DNA of 64,000 bases, taken from the NCBI RefSeq assembly GCF_000063445.1, contig NC_009464.1, positions 1,612,001 to 1,676,000 of the forward strand, read 5' to 3'. The notes below the pieces were generated by a model, which saw nothing but the letters and a program-made list of their open reading frames with translations, searched no databases and was not told where the DNA came from. Shown piece by piece: positions 25,666-34,537 of the stretch (positions within the stretch are counted from its first letter, which is position 1; each line of letters begins with the position of its first letter). The position numbers and the translations under genes were made by a program. The stretch is from Methanocella arvoryzae MRE50 (GTDB taxonomy: Archaea > Halobacteriota > Methanocellia > Methanocellales > Methanocellaceae).

Positions 25666-26892
25666 TTATTCCGTGCGCAGCGCCTCTATCGGGTCCAGTT
25701 TTGCGGCCTGGCTGGCGGGGTAGACGCCGGCGATGGTGGTGGCGAGGCACCCGAATGCGATGCCGATCGCGGCGTTGGTCAGGGAGACTCCCATGTTCAT
25801 GCCGATGACGCTGCTGACGATCAGCATGACGACGAAGGCCAGCGCCAGGCCTATCAGTCCGCTGATGAAGCCGAGGGACATGGATTCGATCAGGAAGAGG
25901 TTCCTTACGTTGGCCGTGGTCGCCCCGACCGCCTTCATGAGGCCGATCTCTTTAGTGCGCTCTTTGACGGTGAGCAGCATGACGTTCATGATGCCGATGC
26001 CTCCGACGACGAGGGAGATGCCGGCGATGCCTCCGAGCAGGTACTTGATGTAGTCGAAGATGGCCGTGATGGCCTGGGAGAACGACTTCATGGTCACGAA
26101 GTCGAAGGCCTCGTTGCGGTGGGTCTTAGCCAGGTTTTCCTTCACGGCGGCCGCGATCTCATCCACCCGGTCAGGAGATTCGCAGGTGATGTAGATTATG
26201 TCGTAATAGTCCTGGGTGGCGAACCCGGAGATGCCTGCCTGAGTCATGTATATGTAGCTGTTGGGGTTGCCCGTAACGATGGAGCCGTTGCTCTCCTTGA
26301 GGATGCCTACCACAGTGTAGTCCTGCGATTTGCCGGTCATCTGGTTGTAGATGGTGAGTGTGGATCCGGTGCGGATGTTTTTAGGGAAGGTTCCGTTGGC
26401 TATCTTGCTGCCTATCACCACGGAGTACCTGTCCGAAGGGGACAGGAAGCGGCCCTTGTCCAGGGTCGCCGCCAGCTTTTTCTCGTTCTGGGGGCTGATG
26501 CCCTGGATGGACAGGCTCCGGTTCTCGGAGAGGTAGCTGACGGTGCCGTACGCTTCGATCTTCGGGTTTACCTCGACGACGCCCGGCGTGCTCAGGATGG
26601 TCTGGATGTCCCGGTCGGTGAACCTGGCAGGGGGCTTGCTGGTCTGGGCGATGCCGTAGCTCATGCCCATGCCGCCGCTCTGGTCTTCCAGGCTCTGGGG
26701 GAGCAGGATGATCTGGTTCAGGTCGAGGTCGCCGAACTCGGCGGACACGCCGCTGAACACGCCGTCGCTGATGCTCATCATGGCCACGATGGCCATGACG
26801 CCGATGATGATGCCCAGGCTGGACATCAGCGTCTTGAACTTGTTGCTGTTGAAGTCCGCGAGCGCGTACTCGACTACGTCTGTTGCCTTCAT
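25666..26892 (-). CDS. ABC transporter permease, MacB/FtsX type (second copy)
   Basis: The 408-residue protein has the MacB permease layout: a membrane segment at 20-42 (SSLGIIIGVMAIVAMMSI), a large extracytoplasmic MacB_PCD domain (45-285), and three C-terminal membrane segments of the FtsX domain. It ends DPIEALRTE, the usual terminus of these permeases. It closely parallels the upstream gene (26899-28101), so the pair arose by duplication and probably forms a heterodimer with the ATPase at 29181. Substrates of such exporters include peptides, lipoproteins or drugs, and none can be assigned here. The gap to the upstream gene is 6 bp. Confidence 0.9.
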   Translation of the reverse strand: MKATDVVEYALADFNSNKFKTLMSSLGIIIGVMAIVAMMSISDGVFSGVSAEFGDLDLNQIILLPQSLEDQSGGMGMSYGIAQTSKPPARFTDRDIQTILSTPGVVEVNPKIEAYGTVSYLSENRSLSIQGISPQNEKKLAATLDKGRFLSPSDRYSVVIGSKIANGTFPKNIRTGSTLTIYNQMTGKSQDYTVVGILKESNGSIVTGNPNSYIYMTQAGISGFATQDYYDIIYITCESPDRVDEIAAAVKENLAKTHRNEAFDFVTMKSFSQAITAIFDYIKYLLGGIAGISLVVGGIGIMNVMLLTVKERTKEIGLMKAVGATTANVRNLFLIESMSLGFISGLIGLALAFVVMLIVSSVIGMNMGVSLTNAAIGIAFGCLATTIAGVYPASQAAKLDPIEALRTE

Positions 26893-26898
26893 GGTTGG

Positions 26899-28101
26899 TT
26901 ACTCCGTCCTCAGCGCGTCTATCGGGTCGAGCTTCGATGCCTGACTGGCGGGGTAAACGCCCGCGACAGTCGTCATGATTACGCCGAACGCGATGCCTAT
27001 CAGCGCGTTGGTCAGGGAGACTGTGAGGGTCATGTTGATATATTCACCTATGGCCCATGCGGCGATCATCGTGACCACCACGCCTGCGATGCCGCTGAGC
27101 AGGCCCAGCGCCAGGGCTTCGGTGAGGAAGATCACCCTGACGTCGGTGGAGGTCGCTCCCACGGCTTTCATCAGGCCTATCTCTTTAACCCGTTCCCGGA
27201 CTGTCAGCATCATGACGTTGGCGATGCCGATGCCGCCCACTACAAGGGAGATCGCCCCGATGCCGGCGAGCGCTGTCTTGATGATGCTGAAGACCTGGTT
27301 GATCGCGTCCACGAACATCTTCTGAGTCAGCACCATGTAAGCCTCGTTCCGGTGGATGGACTTGAGAGCTTTGTCCACGTTGCTCGCGGTCATGTCCGCC
27401 CCCTCGACGGTATCTGCCCTGATCGCGATGTAGCTGTAGGTGTCCTGGTCCGTCAGCGCTTTGATGCCTGCCTTCGTCATGTAGACCGCTGTGTTGGGGT
27501 CGCCGGCCAGAATCGAGCCGTTCCGCTCATTCATGATGCCTACGACCACGTAGTCCTGGGATTTGCCGGTATACGGGTTGGTCAGGGTCATGTAGGAGCC
27601 TGTGGGAATCTTCCGCCCGAAGGTACCGTTAGCAACCTTGCTGCCGAGCACTACCGAGTATTTGTCGGACTGGGTCAGGTACCGGCCTTTGTCGACCTGG
27701 GAAGCGTATGATCCCATATACTGGGGTACGATCCCGCTGACCGCCACAGTCCGGTTTTCGCCCTTGTACTGGGCCATGGCGCTCGTGCTTATTTCGGGGT
27801 AGACCTCTTTGACGCCCGACGTGCCCCTGATTATGTTGACGTCGCGGTCGGTGAACTTGGCAGGGGGTTTCTGGACCTGCATGCCTGTATTCATGTCGAT
27901 GCCGATGGGTAGCAGGATCATGGTATCCAGCTCCAGGGTACCGAACTGCGAGCTCACGCCGCTGTACAGGGCATCGCCGAACGTGAGCATGGCTACGATG
28001 GCCAGGACGCCTATGATGATGCCCAGGCTGGAGAGCAGGGTCTTGAACTTGTTGCTTGTGAAGTCTACGACCACGTACTCCAGCACGTCAGAGAATTTCA
28101 C
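26899..28101 (-). CDS. ABC transporter permease, MacB/FtsX type (first copy)
   Basis: The 400-residue paralogue of the next gene has the same N-terminal membrane anchor (SSLGIIIGVLAIVAMLTF). Its extracytoplasmic MacB_PCD domain has a GRYLTQSDKYSVVLGSKVAN core. The C-terminal FtsX domain contains ISLVVGGIGIANVMMLTVRE and KEIGLMKAVGA, the cytoplasmic coupling region that touches the ATPase. It also ends DPIDALRTE. ATGA overlap with the upstream surface-protein gene indicates tight coupling. The duplicated permease genes differ mainly in the extracytoplasmic part, which suggests asymmetric substrate handling. Confidence 0.9.
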   Translation of the reverse strand: MKFSDVLEYVVVDFTSNKFKTLLSSLGIIIGVLAIVAMLTFGDALYSGVSSQFGTLELDTMILLPIGIDMNTGMQVQKPPAKFTDRDVNIIRGTSGVKEVYPEISTSAMAQYKGENRTVAVSGIVPQYMGSYASQVDKGRYLTQSDKYSVVLGSKVANGTFGRKIPTGSYMTLTNPYTGKSQDYVVVGIMNERNGSILAGDPNTAVYMTKAGIKALTDQDTYSYIAIRADTVEGADMTASNVDKALKSIHRNEAYMVLTQKMFVDAINQVFSIIKTALAGIGAISLVVGGIGIANVMMLTVRERVKEIGLMKAVGATSTDVRVIFLTEALALGLLSGIAGVVVTMIAAWAIGEYINMTLTVSLTNALIGIAFGVIMTTVAGVYPASQASKLDPIDALRTE

Positions 28102-29117
28102 TTCTTTGACCTCTGGCTTCTCATGAAGAGGTATACGCCGCCGATCAGTACGAGCACGACGAGGATGACGCCGCCGAGGATGAGCAGGGTGTTGTCGCCG
28201 CCGCCGTTGCCGGCTGCTGCCGCGTCAGTCTTAGGTTCCATGCCCACTACGAGGGGGGCGGTCTGGTGCCAGTTGTCGCCGTTCTTGTACTTGAGCACGA
28301 AGGACGGGTTGCCGGTGTAGGTCGCGTTCTTGCTCGAGGTCTCGAAGGTCACGGTGTACATTTCTCCCGCGCCGATGCTGCCGACGGTGTACTCTGCCCG
28401 GGGCTTGAAGGTAAACTCGGCGCCCTCCGGGATTACGCTCGCAGAGTTGATGCCGCTGGACCGGTAGTTGACCACGTCGATGATGATGTTACCCCTGGAG
28501 GTGCCCAGCTTCGACGGGGCGTCATTGAGGACCAGCCGGGGCTGGGTGCTGTCGATCACGACGGGCACGACCTGGTTGACATAGCACTCGTCGTTGTCGG
28601 TCTTCACTTTCAGGGGCAGGTAGTACTTGCCGTCTGCAGCGGAGTCGTCGACCTTGATGGTGAACTGGAACTGGGCGCTGTCGCCGAGGCCCAGGTAGCC
28701 GACATCGGTGTACGCGGCGTTCTGCACATGGATGGGGCCTTCGGAGAGCAGGTTCACGAACTTGAGTTCACAGGCGCCGGAGGAACCGTCGCTGGAACTG
28801 GTCTGGGTTTGCCTGGTCGTGGTTATTCCAGACCCGGCGGTCGGTGGATAAACGTTCTGGTGAGATTCGGTGATCACGGTCGTATTACCCGTGCCGGGCG
28901 ACTTGAGCGTGTTGGTGAGGGTCACCACGACGGTGCCCGTGTCGCCTGGCATCAGCGGGGCGGTGGCGGTGGTCGGAGTCACGGAGGCCACCGGGGCGAC
29001 CGTGGTGCCGGTCACGGAGAGCACGGGGTTCGTCGTGGCGGCGAACGCCGGCGTCGTTATTGTTAGCAGCAACACCAGCATCAGACAAATGCTGGCCAGT
29101 TTTACGGATATTCTCAT
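28098..29117 (-). CDS. Secreted, membrane-anchored COG1361-type protein of the ABC operon
   Basis: A signal peptide (residues 1-27, MLVLLLTITTPAFA before the cut) is followed by a Thr/Val-rich linker and immunoglobulin-like NEW3/COG1361 domains. The latter show the typical YLGLGDSAQFQFTIKVDD and ADGKYYLPLKVKT strands. A C-terminal membrane segment (about 310-332) and the basic tail RSQRSKK complete it. At 339 residues it is anchored outside the cell. It lies between ATPase and permease genes and overlaps the first permease by 4 bp, so it is probably an extracytoplasmic accessory of the exporter. Confidence 0.82.
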   Translation of the reverse strand: MRISVKLASICLMLVLLLTITTPAFAATTNPVLSVTGTTVAPVASVTPTTATAPLMPGDTGTVVVTLTNTLKSPGTGNTTVITESHQNVYPPTAGSGITTTRQTQTSSSDGSSGACELKFVNLLSEGPIHVQNAAYTDVGYLGLGDSAQFQFTIKVDDSAADGKYYLPLKVKTDNDECYVNQVVPVVIDSTQPRLVLNDAPSKLGTSRGNIIIDVVNYRSSGINSASVIPEGAEFTFKPRAEYTVGSIGAGEMYTVTFETSSKNATYTGNPSFVLKYKNGDNWHQTAPLVVGMEPKTDAAAAGNGGGDNTLLILGGVILVVLVLIGGVYLFMRSQRSKK

Positions 29118-29180
29118 TTCTGGTTCTCCTTGTATCGTATAGTATAGTAATCTGGTAAGTTAGTTGGTGATTGTCATTCG

Positions 29181-29876
29181 TTACTTTCTGTCATCGCCTA
29201 CGATGACCCCGTCACGGATACGGATGATCCGGTCGCCGTACTCGGCGAGATCGGGCTCGTGGGTGACCATGACGATGGTCCTGCCATTTTTGTTCAGGTC
29301 CAGGAACAGCTGCATGATCTCCTCGCCCGTCTTTGTGTCGAGGTTGCCGGTGGGCTCGTCTGCCAGCAGGATCGCGGGGTCATTGACCAGCGCCCGGGCG
29401 ATGGCGACTCTCTGCCTCTGGCCGCCCGACAGTTCGTTGGGCCGGTGGGTCATGCGATCGGAGAGGCCGACCTCTTCGAGGTACTTCTTCGCGATCTCGG
29501 TGCGCTTATGCTTGGCGGTCTCCTGGAAGATCATGGGCAGCTCCACGTTTTTCAGCGCGCTCAGCCGGGAAACCAGGTTGAACGACTGGAAGATGAAGCC
29601 GATCTCCCTGCCGCGAAGTGACGACAGCTCCACGTCGTTGAGCTTGCTGATCGGGTGTCCGTTGATGGAGATCTCGCCCGACGTGGGCCGGTCGAGAAGT
29701 CCGATCAGGTTCATGAGGGTCGACTTGCCGGAGCCTGAAGGGCCCATGATGCTGACGAACTCGCCGCGTCTTATGGTCGCGTTGACGCCCTTGAGCACCT
29801 CAAGCTCGTTCTTGCCCATCATGTAGGACTTGCGGACGCCGGCGATATCGACGACGGCGTCGGCGACTGAATTCAT
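29181..29876 (-). CDS. ABC transporter ATP-binding protein, MacB/LolD type
   Basis: The start is the ATG at 29876 (MNSVADAVVDIAGVRKSYMM), which overlaps the upstream stop by 4 bp. The frame is open further, but those residues are out-of-frame readings of the upstream gene. The 231-residue protein has Walker A GPSGSGKST, the Q-loop in FIFQSFNLVSRLS, the ABC signature LSGGQRQRVAIARAL, Walker B ILLADEPTGNLD and the H-loop VMVTHEP. This is the MacB/LolD class, which powers mechanotransmission rather than classical import. The permeases are encoded immediately downstream. Confidence 0.94.
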   Translation of the reverse strand: MNSVADAVVDIAGVRKSYMMGKNELEVLKGVNATIRRGEFVSIMGPSGSGKSTLMNLIGLLDRPTSGEISINGHPISKLNDVELSSLRGREIGFIFQSFNLVSRLSALKNVELPMIFQETAKHKRTEIAKKYLEEVGLSDRMTHRPNELSGGQRQRVAIARALVNDPAILLADEPTGNLDTKTGEEIMQLFLDLNKNGRTIVMVTHEPDLAEYGDRIIRIRDGVIVGDDRK

Positions 29877-30631
29877 GCTTTTTCCTCCTTCTTGTGCTTG
29901 TGGACTACGATAGTCCGGGCGATCTTGTCGAAGCCGCGCTGGCGGTCTTTCCTGAACAGGAGGACCATCAGCAGCGCGTCCAGCGCGAGGACCGAGAAGC
30001 TGCCCAGCAGCTTCGGCATGTTTCTTAGCAGGGAATCGACGTAGCCGATCCGGGTGCCGTCGTCCTTCAGCACCCTCAGCCTGAGCAGCCACTTGCCGGG
30101 CGTGTACCCGAACCGGCCCTCCAGCACCACGAAGTAGAAGATCATGGTCACGAGGGAGCCGAGGCCCCAGACTATCGTGAAGACCATGGCGGCCAGATCG
30201 CTGGCGAAGGTCAGGTTCAGCTCGCCGTTGGCGAGAGTCTCGACCAGGATAGCGCCAGGGAAGAACGGCAGCAGCGGCAGGCTCAGGAGCGCGACCGCGA
30301 TAACGGTCGCCACCAGCGCCAGGATCAGATCGATGAGGAACGCTACTGATCGGCTGACTATGCCTGCCCGGCCCAGCGAGTCCACGTAGGTCTTCATGTA
30401 GGCCGTGGCGATCTCCTTCGGATCTTCCGAGTCGGCCAGCACTGCCTCCACGTCGTCCTTCTCGATCGTCCTCGATCCTCTGGACTGGGCACGCATCATG
30501 GACGCGTCGTAGAAGTGGGACGTCAGCTCGCGAACGATCTCCTGTTTATCTGTCTCATAGATGTCGATGTCCCCGACTATGCGGGCCACACGGTTGTCGA
30601 GCCTCGCCTTTGCATCCTTACTTATTTCCAC
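29873..30631 (-). CDS. RDD-family membrane protein with N-terminal HAAS-like helical domain
   Basis: Residues 1-80 form a helical, charged segment (ARLDNRVARIVGDIDIYETD, KEIATAYMKT) like the HAAS/DUF1700 domain that often follows PadR regulators. Residues 90-235 form an RDD domain: AFLIDLILA, further hydrophobic segments, and TPGKWLLRLRV near the end. About three membrane helices are expected. The start is a GTG at 30631, overlapping the PadR stop by 14 bp, after a G-rich Shine-Dalgarno. HAAS domains are thought to sit in PadR-HAAS pairs that control membrane functions. The gene links regulator and transporter. Confidence 0.82.
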   Translation of the reverse strand: MEISKDAKARLDNRVARIVGDIDIYETDKQEIVRELTSHFYDASMMRAQSRGSRTIEKDDVEAVLADSEDPKEIATAYMKTYVDSLGRAGIVSRSVAFLIDLILALVATVIAVALLSLPLLPFFPGAILVETLANGELNLTFASDLAAMVFTIVWGLGSLVTMIFYFVVLEGRFGYTPGKWLLRLRVLKDDGTRIGYVDSLLRNMPKLLGSFSVLALDALLMVLLFRKDRQRGFDKIARTIVVHKHKKEEKA

Positions 30632-30977
30632 TCCCGTCCCCCCAGATATCGTCCATCGCTTTCACATACCGTTTCCACTCCCTGATCATCCCCTCGAGGA
30701 ACTCTCTTCCCCGGGGCGTGATCCGGTAGTATTTGCGGGGTGGTATGCCTTCCCCCGTCTCCTTCCAGTAGCTTTCCACGAGCCCGTCGCCCTCCATGGT
30801 GTGCAGGGCAGGATAGGCGTTGCTCTCCTTGATAATGATTATGCCTCCACTGCGCACCTCCAGCTCATGTATCAGCTCGTAGCCGTACTTATCGCCAGAC
30901 CGGAGCAAGGATAATATGGAGAGCTTGGTGCTACCCTTTTTGAGCTCTTTCAGCCACTTGTCGATATCTTCCTGCAT
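30618..30977 (-). CDS. PadR-family transcriptional regulator
   Basis: The 119-residue winged-helix protein has the PadR layout: LSILSLLRSGDKYGYELIHEL for the first helices, ESNAYPALHTMEGDGLVESY for the recognition helix and wing, and a C-terminal helix for dimerisation. PadR proteins repress membrane transporter genes until they bind a small-molecule ligand. It is first in a six-gene operon with the HAAS/RDD protein and the ABC exporter, so the exporter is its probable target. GAGGT lies 5 nt before the ATG. Confidence 0.92.
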   Translation of the reverse strand: MQEDIDKWLKELKKGSTKLSILSLLRSGDKYGYELIHELEVRSGGIIIIKESNAYPALHTMEGDGLVESYWKETGEGIPPRKYYRITPRGREFLEGMIREWKRYVKAMDDIWGDGSGNK

Positions 30978-30984
30978 TGATACC

Positions 30985-31038
30985 TCTAGAATTTATACAC
31001 TTTTGCTCGATATACACATAATTCTTATATGTACATAT
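30985..31038 (-). promoter_or_regulatory. Promoter and candidate PadR operator
   Basis: A perfect 12-bp palindrome ATATGTACATAT lies at 31027-31038. On the minus strand a TATA-like TGTATATCG follows at about 31007-31015, about 30-38 bp before the PadR ATG at 30977. Autoregulation by the PadR protein is inferred from position. The rest of the 263-bp gap to 31240 holds the divergent promoter of the histidine kinase (TATA-like AAGTATATAG, about 31204-31213). Confidence 0.6.
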
Positions 31039-31240
31039 TATGCATAGGTACAGAGTGATGCCGAGAATATAAAGGTTTTGGTTTACTATACGTTATGAGA
31101 CAGCTGGAACTGCATGTTTATGGCGGCCTGGCTTAGTTCTTCAGAGGGCATTGCCGGCAGGCTCTTCAATTACTTCTCCTTTCAATTATATAACACAAAG
31201 GATAAGTATATAGAAATCGACCAGTTTTTCTGGAATTTTT

Positions 31241-32740
31241 GTGCCCGGCCCCAAAAGTAATCTGATAGATCTGGAGATACTGGATGGTATGCCTGATGGC
31301 ATAGCCCTCGTCCGTGTCGACGGATCGATCATACACATGAACGCAGCCCTCAGGCATATGTGCGGAGTCCCGGACGAGCCTGGCGAGCCGTTGAAGCTGG
31401 AGAGCCTGGCAGTGCCCGATAATATAGCCCAGTGGAGGCGTTTTTTCACGCACGCGGCAGAGGATGGCGGGCCGATGAGCTTCGACGCCACCATTTCCAG
31501 GGCTTCAGATAAGTTCACGTTCTACGCGGAAGTCTCGTTTCACCGGAAGAGCCTGCACGGCGAGCCCGTCATCGTCGCGACCATCAGGAACATGAGCCGG
31601 CACCGAAAGATCGAGGAGGCGCTGAGGCTGGAGGAATCCAGGCTGGAAGCTCTCCTCAGGCTCAACCAGATGACCGGCGAGCCGATCAACCGGATCTGCG
31701 ACTTCGCGCTCGAGGAGGCGGTCCGGCTCACCGGCAGCAGGATCGGCTACCTGGCCTTCTACGACGAAGAGCAGGAAAAGCTGACCATGCACGCGTGGTC
31801 GGCGCAGGGCGTGAAAGAGTGCAGGATCTCTAACCGGACAATCGAGTACCCGATAAAAAACACGGGCCTCTGGGGAGAGGCGGTCCGGCAGCGCAGGCCG
31901 GTGATCACCAACGACTACAATGCTCCGAGCCCATATAAGAAAGGCCTGCCCCCGGGGCATGTCCGGTTAGAGAGGCACATGAACGTCCCTATCATGGACG
32001 ACGGCCGGATCGTGGTCGTCGCCGGAGTGGGCAACAAGCCCGAGCCATACGACATACGGGACGTCAGGGAACTGGTGCTGCTCATGGAGGGCATGTGGAG
32101 GCTGCTGCAGCGCAAGCAGTCGGAAGATCAGCTGAAGATGTCCCTGGCGGAGAAAGAGGTGCTCTTAAAAGAAATTCACCACAGGGTGAAGAACAACCTC
32201 CAGATCGTCTCCAGCCTCATCAGCCTCCAGTCCGAGGTCGCCACCCCGGAGAACATGACCGCCGCGTTCAAGGAAAGCCAGGACCGGATCCGGTCGATGG
32301 CGATGATCCACGAAAGGCTGTACAGGGCCAGAGACCTCGCCAAGGTGGACTTCGGGGAGTACCTGCGGAATCTGACCAGCTACCTGAAGTCGTCGTACCA
32401 GCCCCGGACGGCCGAAGTGCAGATCGATGTGCAGAACATCATGCTGGACATCGACCGCGCCATACCCTGCGGCCTCATCGTCAACGAGCTGGTCAGCAAC
32501 GCGTTCAAGTACGCTTTCCCGGACGGCAGGCGGGGAACCCTGGAGATCAGCATGCGGAAGGATGAAAACGGAATTCTCCTCGTCGTCGCGGACGACGGCC
32601 CCGGGCTGCCGCCGGGGATAGACGTGAGTAATACGCCCACTCTGGGCCTTCAGCTGGTCCACGCCCTGGTCGGGCAGCTCGACGGGGAGCTGGCGCTGCA
32701 CAGGGAAAAAGGCGCCCGGTTCGAGATCCGGTTCAAATAG
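31241..32740 (+). CDS. Soluble PAS-GAF sensor histidine kinase (HisKA_2 type)
   Basis: Domains in order are: PAS at about 10-125, GAF at about 150-290 ([20 protein letters not shown] is typical), then HisKA_2 with the phospho-acceptor in [13 protein letters not shown] (about 305-320). The HATPase comes last, with N-box [18 protein letters not shown] and G-box DDGPGLPPG. No membrane segments are present, so it senses a cytoplasmic signal. The start is a GTG, about 28-35 bp downstream of a TATA box, so the message may be leaderless. No response regulator gene is nearby, as is frequent in methanogens. Confidence 0.9.
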   Translation: MPGPKSNLIDLEILDGMPDGIALVRVDGSIIHMNAALRHMCGVPDEPGEPLKLESLAVPDNIAQWRRFFTHAAEDGGPMSFDATISRASDKFTFYAEVSFHRKSLHGEPVIVATIRNMSRHRKIEEALRLEESRLEALLRLNQMTGEPINRICDFALEEAVRLTGSRIGYLAFYDEEQEKLTMHAWSAQGVKECRISNRTIEYPIKNTGLWGEAVRQRRPVITNDYNAPSPYKKGLPPGHVRLERHMNVPIMDDGRIVVVAGVGNKPEPYDIRDVRELVLLMEGMWRLLQRKQSEDQLKMSLAEKEVLLKEIHHRVKNNLQIVSSLISLQSEVATPENMTAAFKESQDRIRSMAMIHERLYRARDLAKVDFGEYLRNLTSYLKSSYQPRTAEVQIDVQNIMLDIDRAIPCGLIVNELVSNAFKYAFPDGRRGTLEISMRKDENGILLVVADDGPGLPPGIDVSNTPTLGLQLVHALVGQLDGELALHREKGARFEIRFK

Positions 32741-32808
32741 CTAAACAATCGGCGGCAAGGTATTATACAGCCGGCAACAGATAACTATTTTCGAGAACGG
32801 GGGCATAC

Positions 32809-33039
32809 ATCACGGCCGAGAAGGAAGTCGTACTCAGGCGCTCTGTCAGGAACAGAGTCGAAAAGCTGGAGTTCGAGCGGGAGGATGGCACATGGAGGGC
32901 AGTCCTCTCGCGCCCAGGAGCCACTCAGGAGATGAGGCCGGCAGAGATCATCAAAAAATATTCCAGCACTGAGGAAGCATGGAAAGACGTAGCCGCGTAC
33001 ATAAGCCAGGGCTACAAGATCCTGTACTACGTAGAATGA
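32809..33039 (+). CDS. Small conserved-looking protein with an unclear start
   Basis: An open frame from 32785 to the TGA at 33039 encodes ITAEKEVVLRRSVRNRVEKL and onward, ending in AAYISQGYKILYYVE. The composition and third-position GC look like real coding sequence. No ATG, GTG or TTG occurs in frame before an internal ATG (codon 43 from 32809). GGGGG lies 7 nt before an ATC codon at 32809, so a rare ATC start is possible, and a sequencing error is equally possible. It ends 18 bp before the methyltransferase gene. Function is unknown. Confidence 0.45.
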   Translation: MTAEKEVVLRRSVRNRVEKLEFEREDGTWRAVLSRPGATQEMRPAEIIKKYSSTEEAWKDVAAYISQGYKILYYVE

Positions 33040-33057
33040 CCGATCAAAGGTGATGCC

Positions 33058-33858
33058 GTGACCCTGAAGGAAGACGCGGGCGGCTGCGCCCCGGACGCCG
33101 TCATCGCCGCCCTGCCCGACGGCTACGACGTGATCGGCGACGCCGCCATCCTGGCCTTGCCACAAGAAGCCAGAGCTTACGGAGAGGCGATCGCCACGGG
33201 CATCCTCGCCCGCCGCTCCCACGTGAAAAAGGTATTGAATAAGGTCTCGATGGTCGAAGGCGACCGCCGGGTAGCCCGGTACGAGGTGCTCGCCGGCGAA
33301 GGCACCGTGACAGTCCACAGGGAACACGGCTTCTTTTACCGGCTCGACCTCCGGGAGACATTTTTCAACCCCCGGCTCGGGGAAGAGCGACAACGGGTCG
33401 CCTCGCAGGTGACCGGCCGGGAAAGGGTGCTGATGCCCTTCGCAGGAGTCGGCCCCTTCGCGATCCCCGCCGCAGCCAGGGGCGCCACGGTTACAGCGAT
33501 AGAAAAGAACCCCGCTGCCTGCCATCTCCTCATGGAAAATGCAAGGATCAACAAGGTCCGGGACAGGATAGCGATCATCAACGGAGACGCGTTCGATCTG
33601 GGACGAATGCTCAAAGCCGTTTATGACCGGGCTATCGTGCCCACGCCCTACGGGATGGACAGCATACTGGAGACATTGCTCCCGGTAGTAAAAGAAGGCG
33701 GGCTGATCCATTTTTACACTTTCAGAAAAAAGGCGCAGATACCGGGCCTGATCGAAGAGTACCGGAAGCTCGGCCTCGAAACGGTCCTGTACAGGCGGTG
33801 CGGCAACGTCGCCCCCGGAGTCAGCCGGTGGTCGTTCGACCTGCTGAAGATTAGGTAA
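33058..33858 (+). CDS. Trm5/Tyw2-family SAM-dependent (tRNA) methyltransferase
   Basis: The 266-residue protein has the Trm5/Tyw2 layout: an N-terminal region with LARRSHVKKVLNKVS, then RLDLRETFFNPRLGEERQRV, the family signature before the Rossmann domain. SAM motif I is VLMPFAGVGPFAIPAA, followed by AIEKNPAACHLLMENARIN and the catalytic-loop position VPTPYGMDS. Trm5 makes m1G37, and Tyw2-like enzymes transfer aminocarboxypropyl for wyosine. The TPY loop in place of NPP/NLP leaves the exact activity open. The start is a GTG. It is probably cotranscribed with the small ORF before it. Confidence 0.85.
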   Translation: MTLKEDAGGCAPDAVIAALPDGYDVIGDAAILALPQEARAYGEAIATGILARRSHVKKVLNKVSMVEGDRRVARYEVLAGEGTVTVHREHGFFYRLDLRETFFNPRLGEERQRVASQVTGRERVLMPFAGVGPFAIPAAARGATVTAIEKNPAACHLLMENARINKVRDRIAIINGDAFDLGRMLKAVYDRAIVPTPYGMDSILETLLPVVKEGGLIHFYTFRKKAQIPGLIEEYRKLGLETVLYRRCGNVAPGVSRWSFDLLKIR

Positions 33859-33866
33859 GTCTACTC

Positions 33867-34495
33867 GGCCCCGGGAGGCCCCGATTTTAAATCGCGAGGG
33901 CGCAAAGATGCAAAGACGCTAAGCAGGCTGTCTCATAATTCATTGCGATTGCCTGTTAAGATAATCTGCTACCCACATGTACAATTGTATCCTTTCAGGA
34001 TGTTCGCCTTTTGAACGCCTGCCATGGCAGGCGTTCTCGAAGGCGATCCTCACACCATCGCTGCGCTGTGTGTTCTATGGTTGCCCGGGTTCAGTGAGAC
34101 AGCAAGACGATCGCTGCGCTGTGCTGGGACACAGATTTAACAGATTGTACAGATTGCACAGATGAACACAATAGATAAAACAGGTAAGGGTCGCTGTTAC
34201 CAGTCCGATTCGATGATCATCTGTGCAATCTGTATCATCTGTACAATCTGTGACCCTGGCACAGCGCAGCGATCGTCATCGCATCGCCCGCATCGGACGC
34301 CTGCCATGGCAGGCGGCCTGGCGGGCGAACATAGGGAATAAACATACGGATTCTCTAAAAAGGATACATATCTCCTTATTGTATAACGAACACGAATTAT
34401 GGGACAGCCCGTAAGTCGCAAAGTTTTATTGATATCTCCTGGCGCCTTTGCGACCTGGCGCCTTTGCGAACCAAGAACAAGGCGGCCTGGCGCCG
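33867..34495. repeat. Composite repeat: CGCAAAG-family ends enclosing a D-type element
   Basis: The left end carries GGCCCCGGGAGGCC and CGCAAAGATGCAAAGACG (33867-33925). The right end carries CCTTTGCGA units and AAGGCGGCCTGGCGCCG (about 34430-34495). Inside lie a D-type element at 34106-34277 (GACGATCGCTGCGCTGTGC with its mirrored partner, plus ACAGATT units) and two palindromes around CCTGCCATGGCAGG: a 24-bp perfect one at 34013-34036 and an 18-bp one at 34298-34315. The arrangement is that of a B element split by insertion of a D element. No gene is seen in 33859-34537. Confidence 0.75.
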
Positions 34496-34537
34496 AATAC
34501 CACTTCCATTTTCCTGCGAATAATGCTATTACTCACA

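Noticed and set aside
26119-27711. Long plus-strand open frame (530 codons)
   Set aside because: It is antisense to the two ABC permease genes, whose frames carry clear family motifs; the plus-strand product is low-complexity His/Asp/Gly-rich.
29877-30092. N-terminal extension of the ABC ATPase
   Set aside because: Those codons are an out-of-frame reading of the upstream RDD gene; the ATG at 29876 overlaps its stop and starts a normal ATPase N-terminus.
34013-34036. 24-bp palindrome as a tyrosine-recombinase or integrase attachment site
   Set aside because: No integrase or tRNA gene is nearby and a related palindrome lies 260 bp away within the same repeat cluster.
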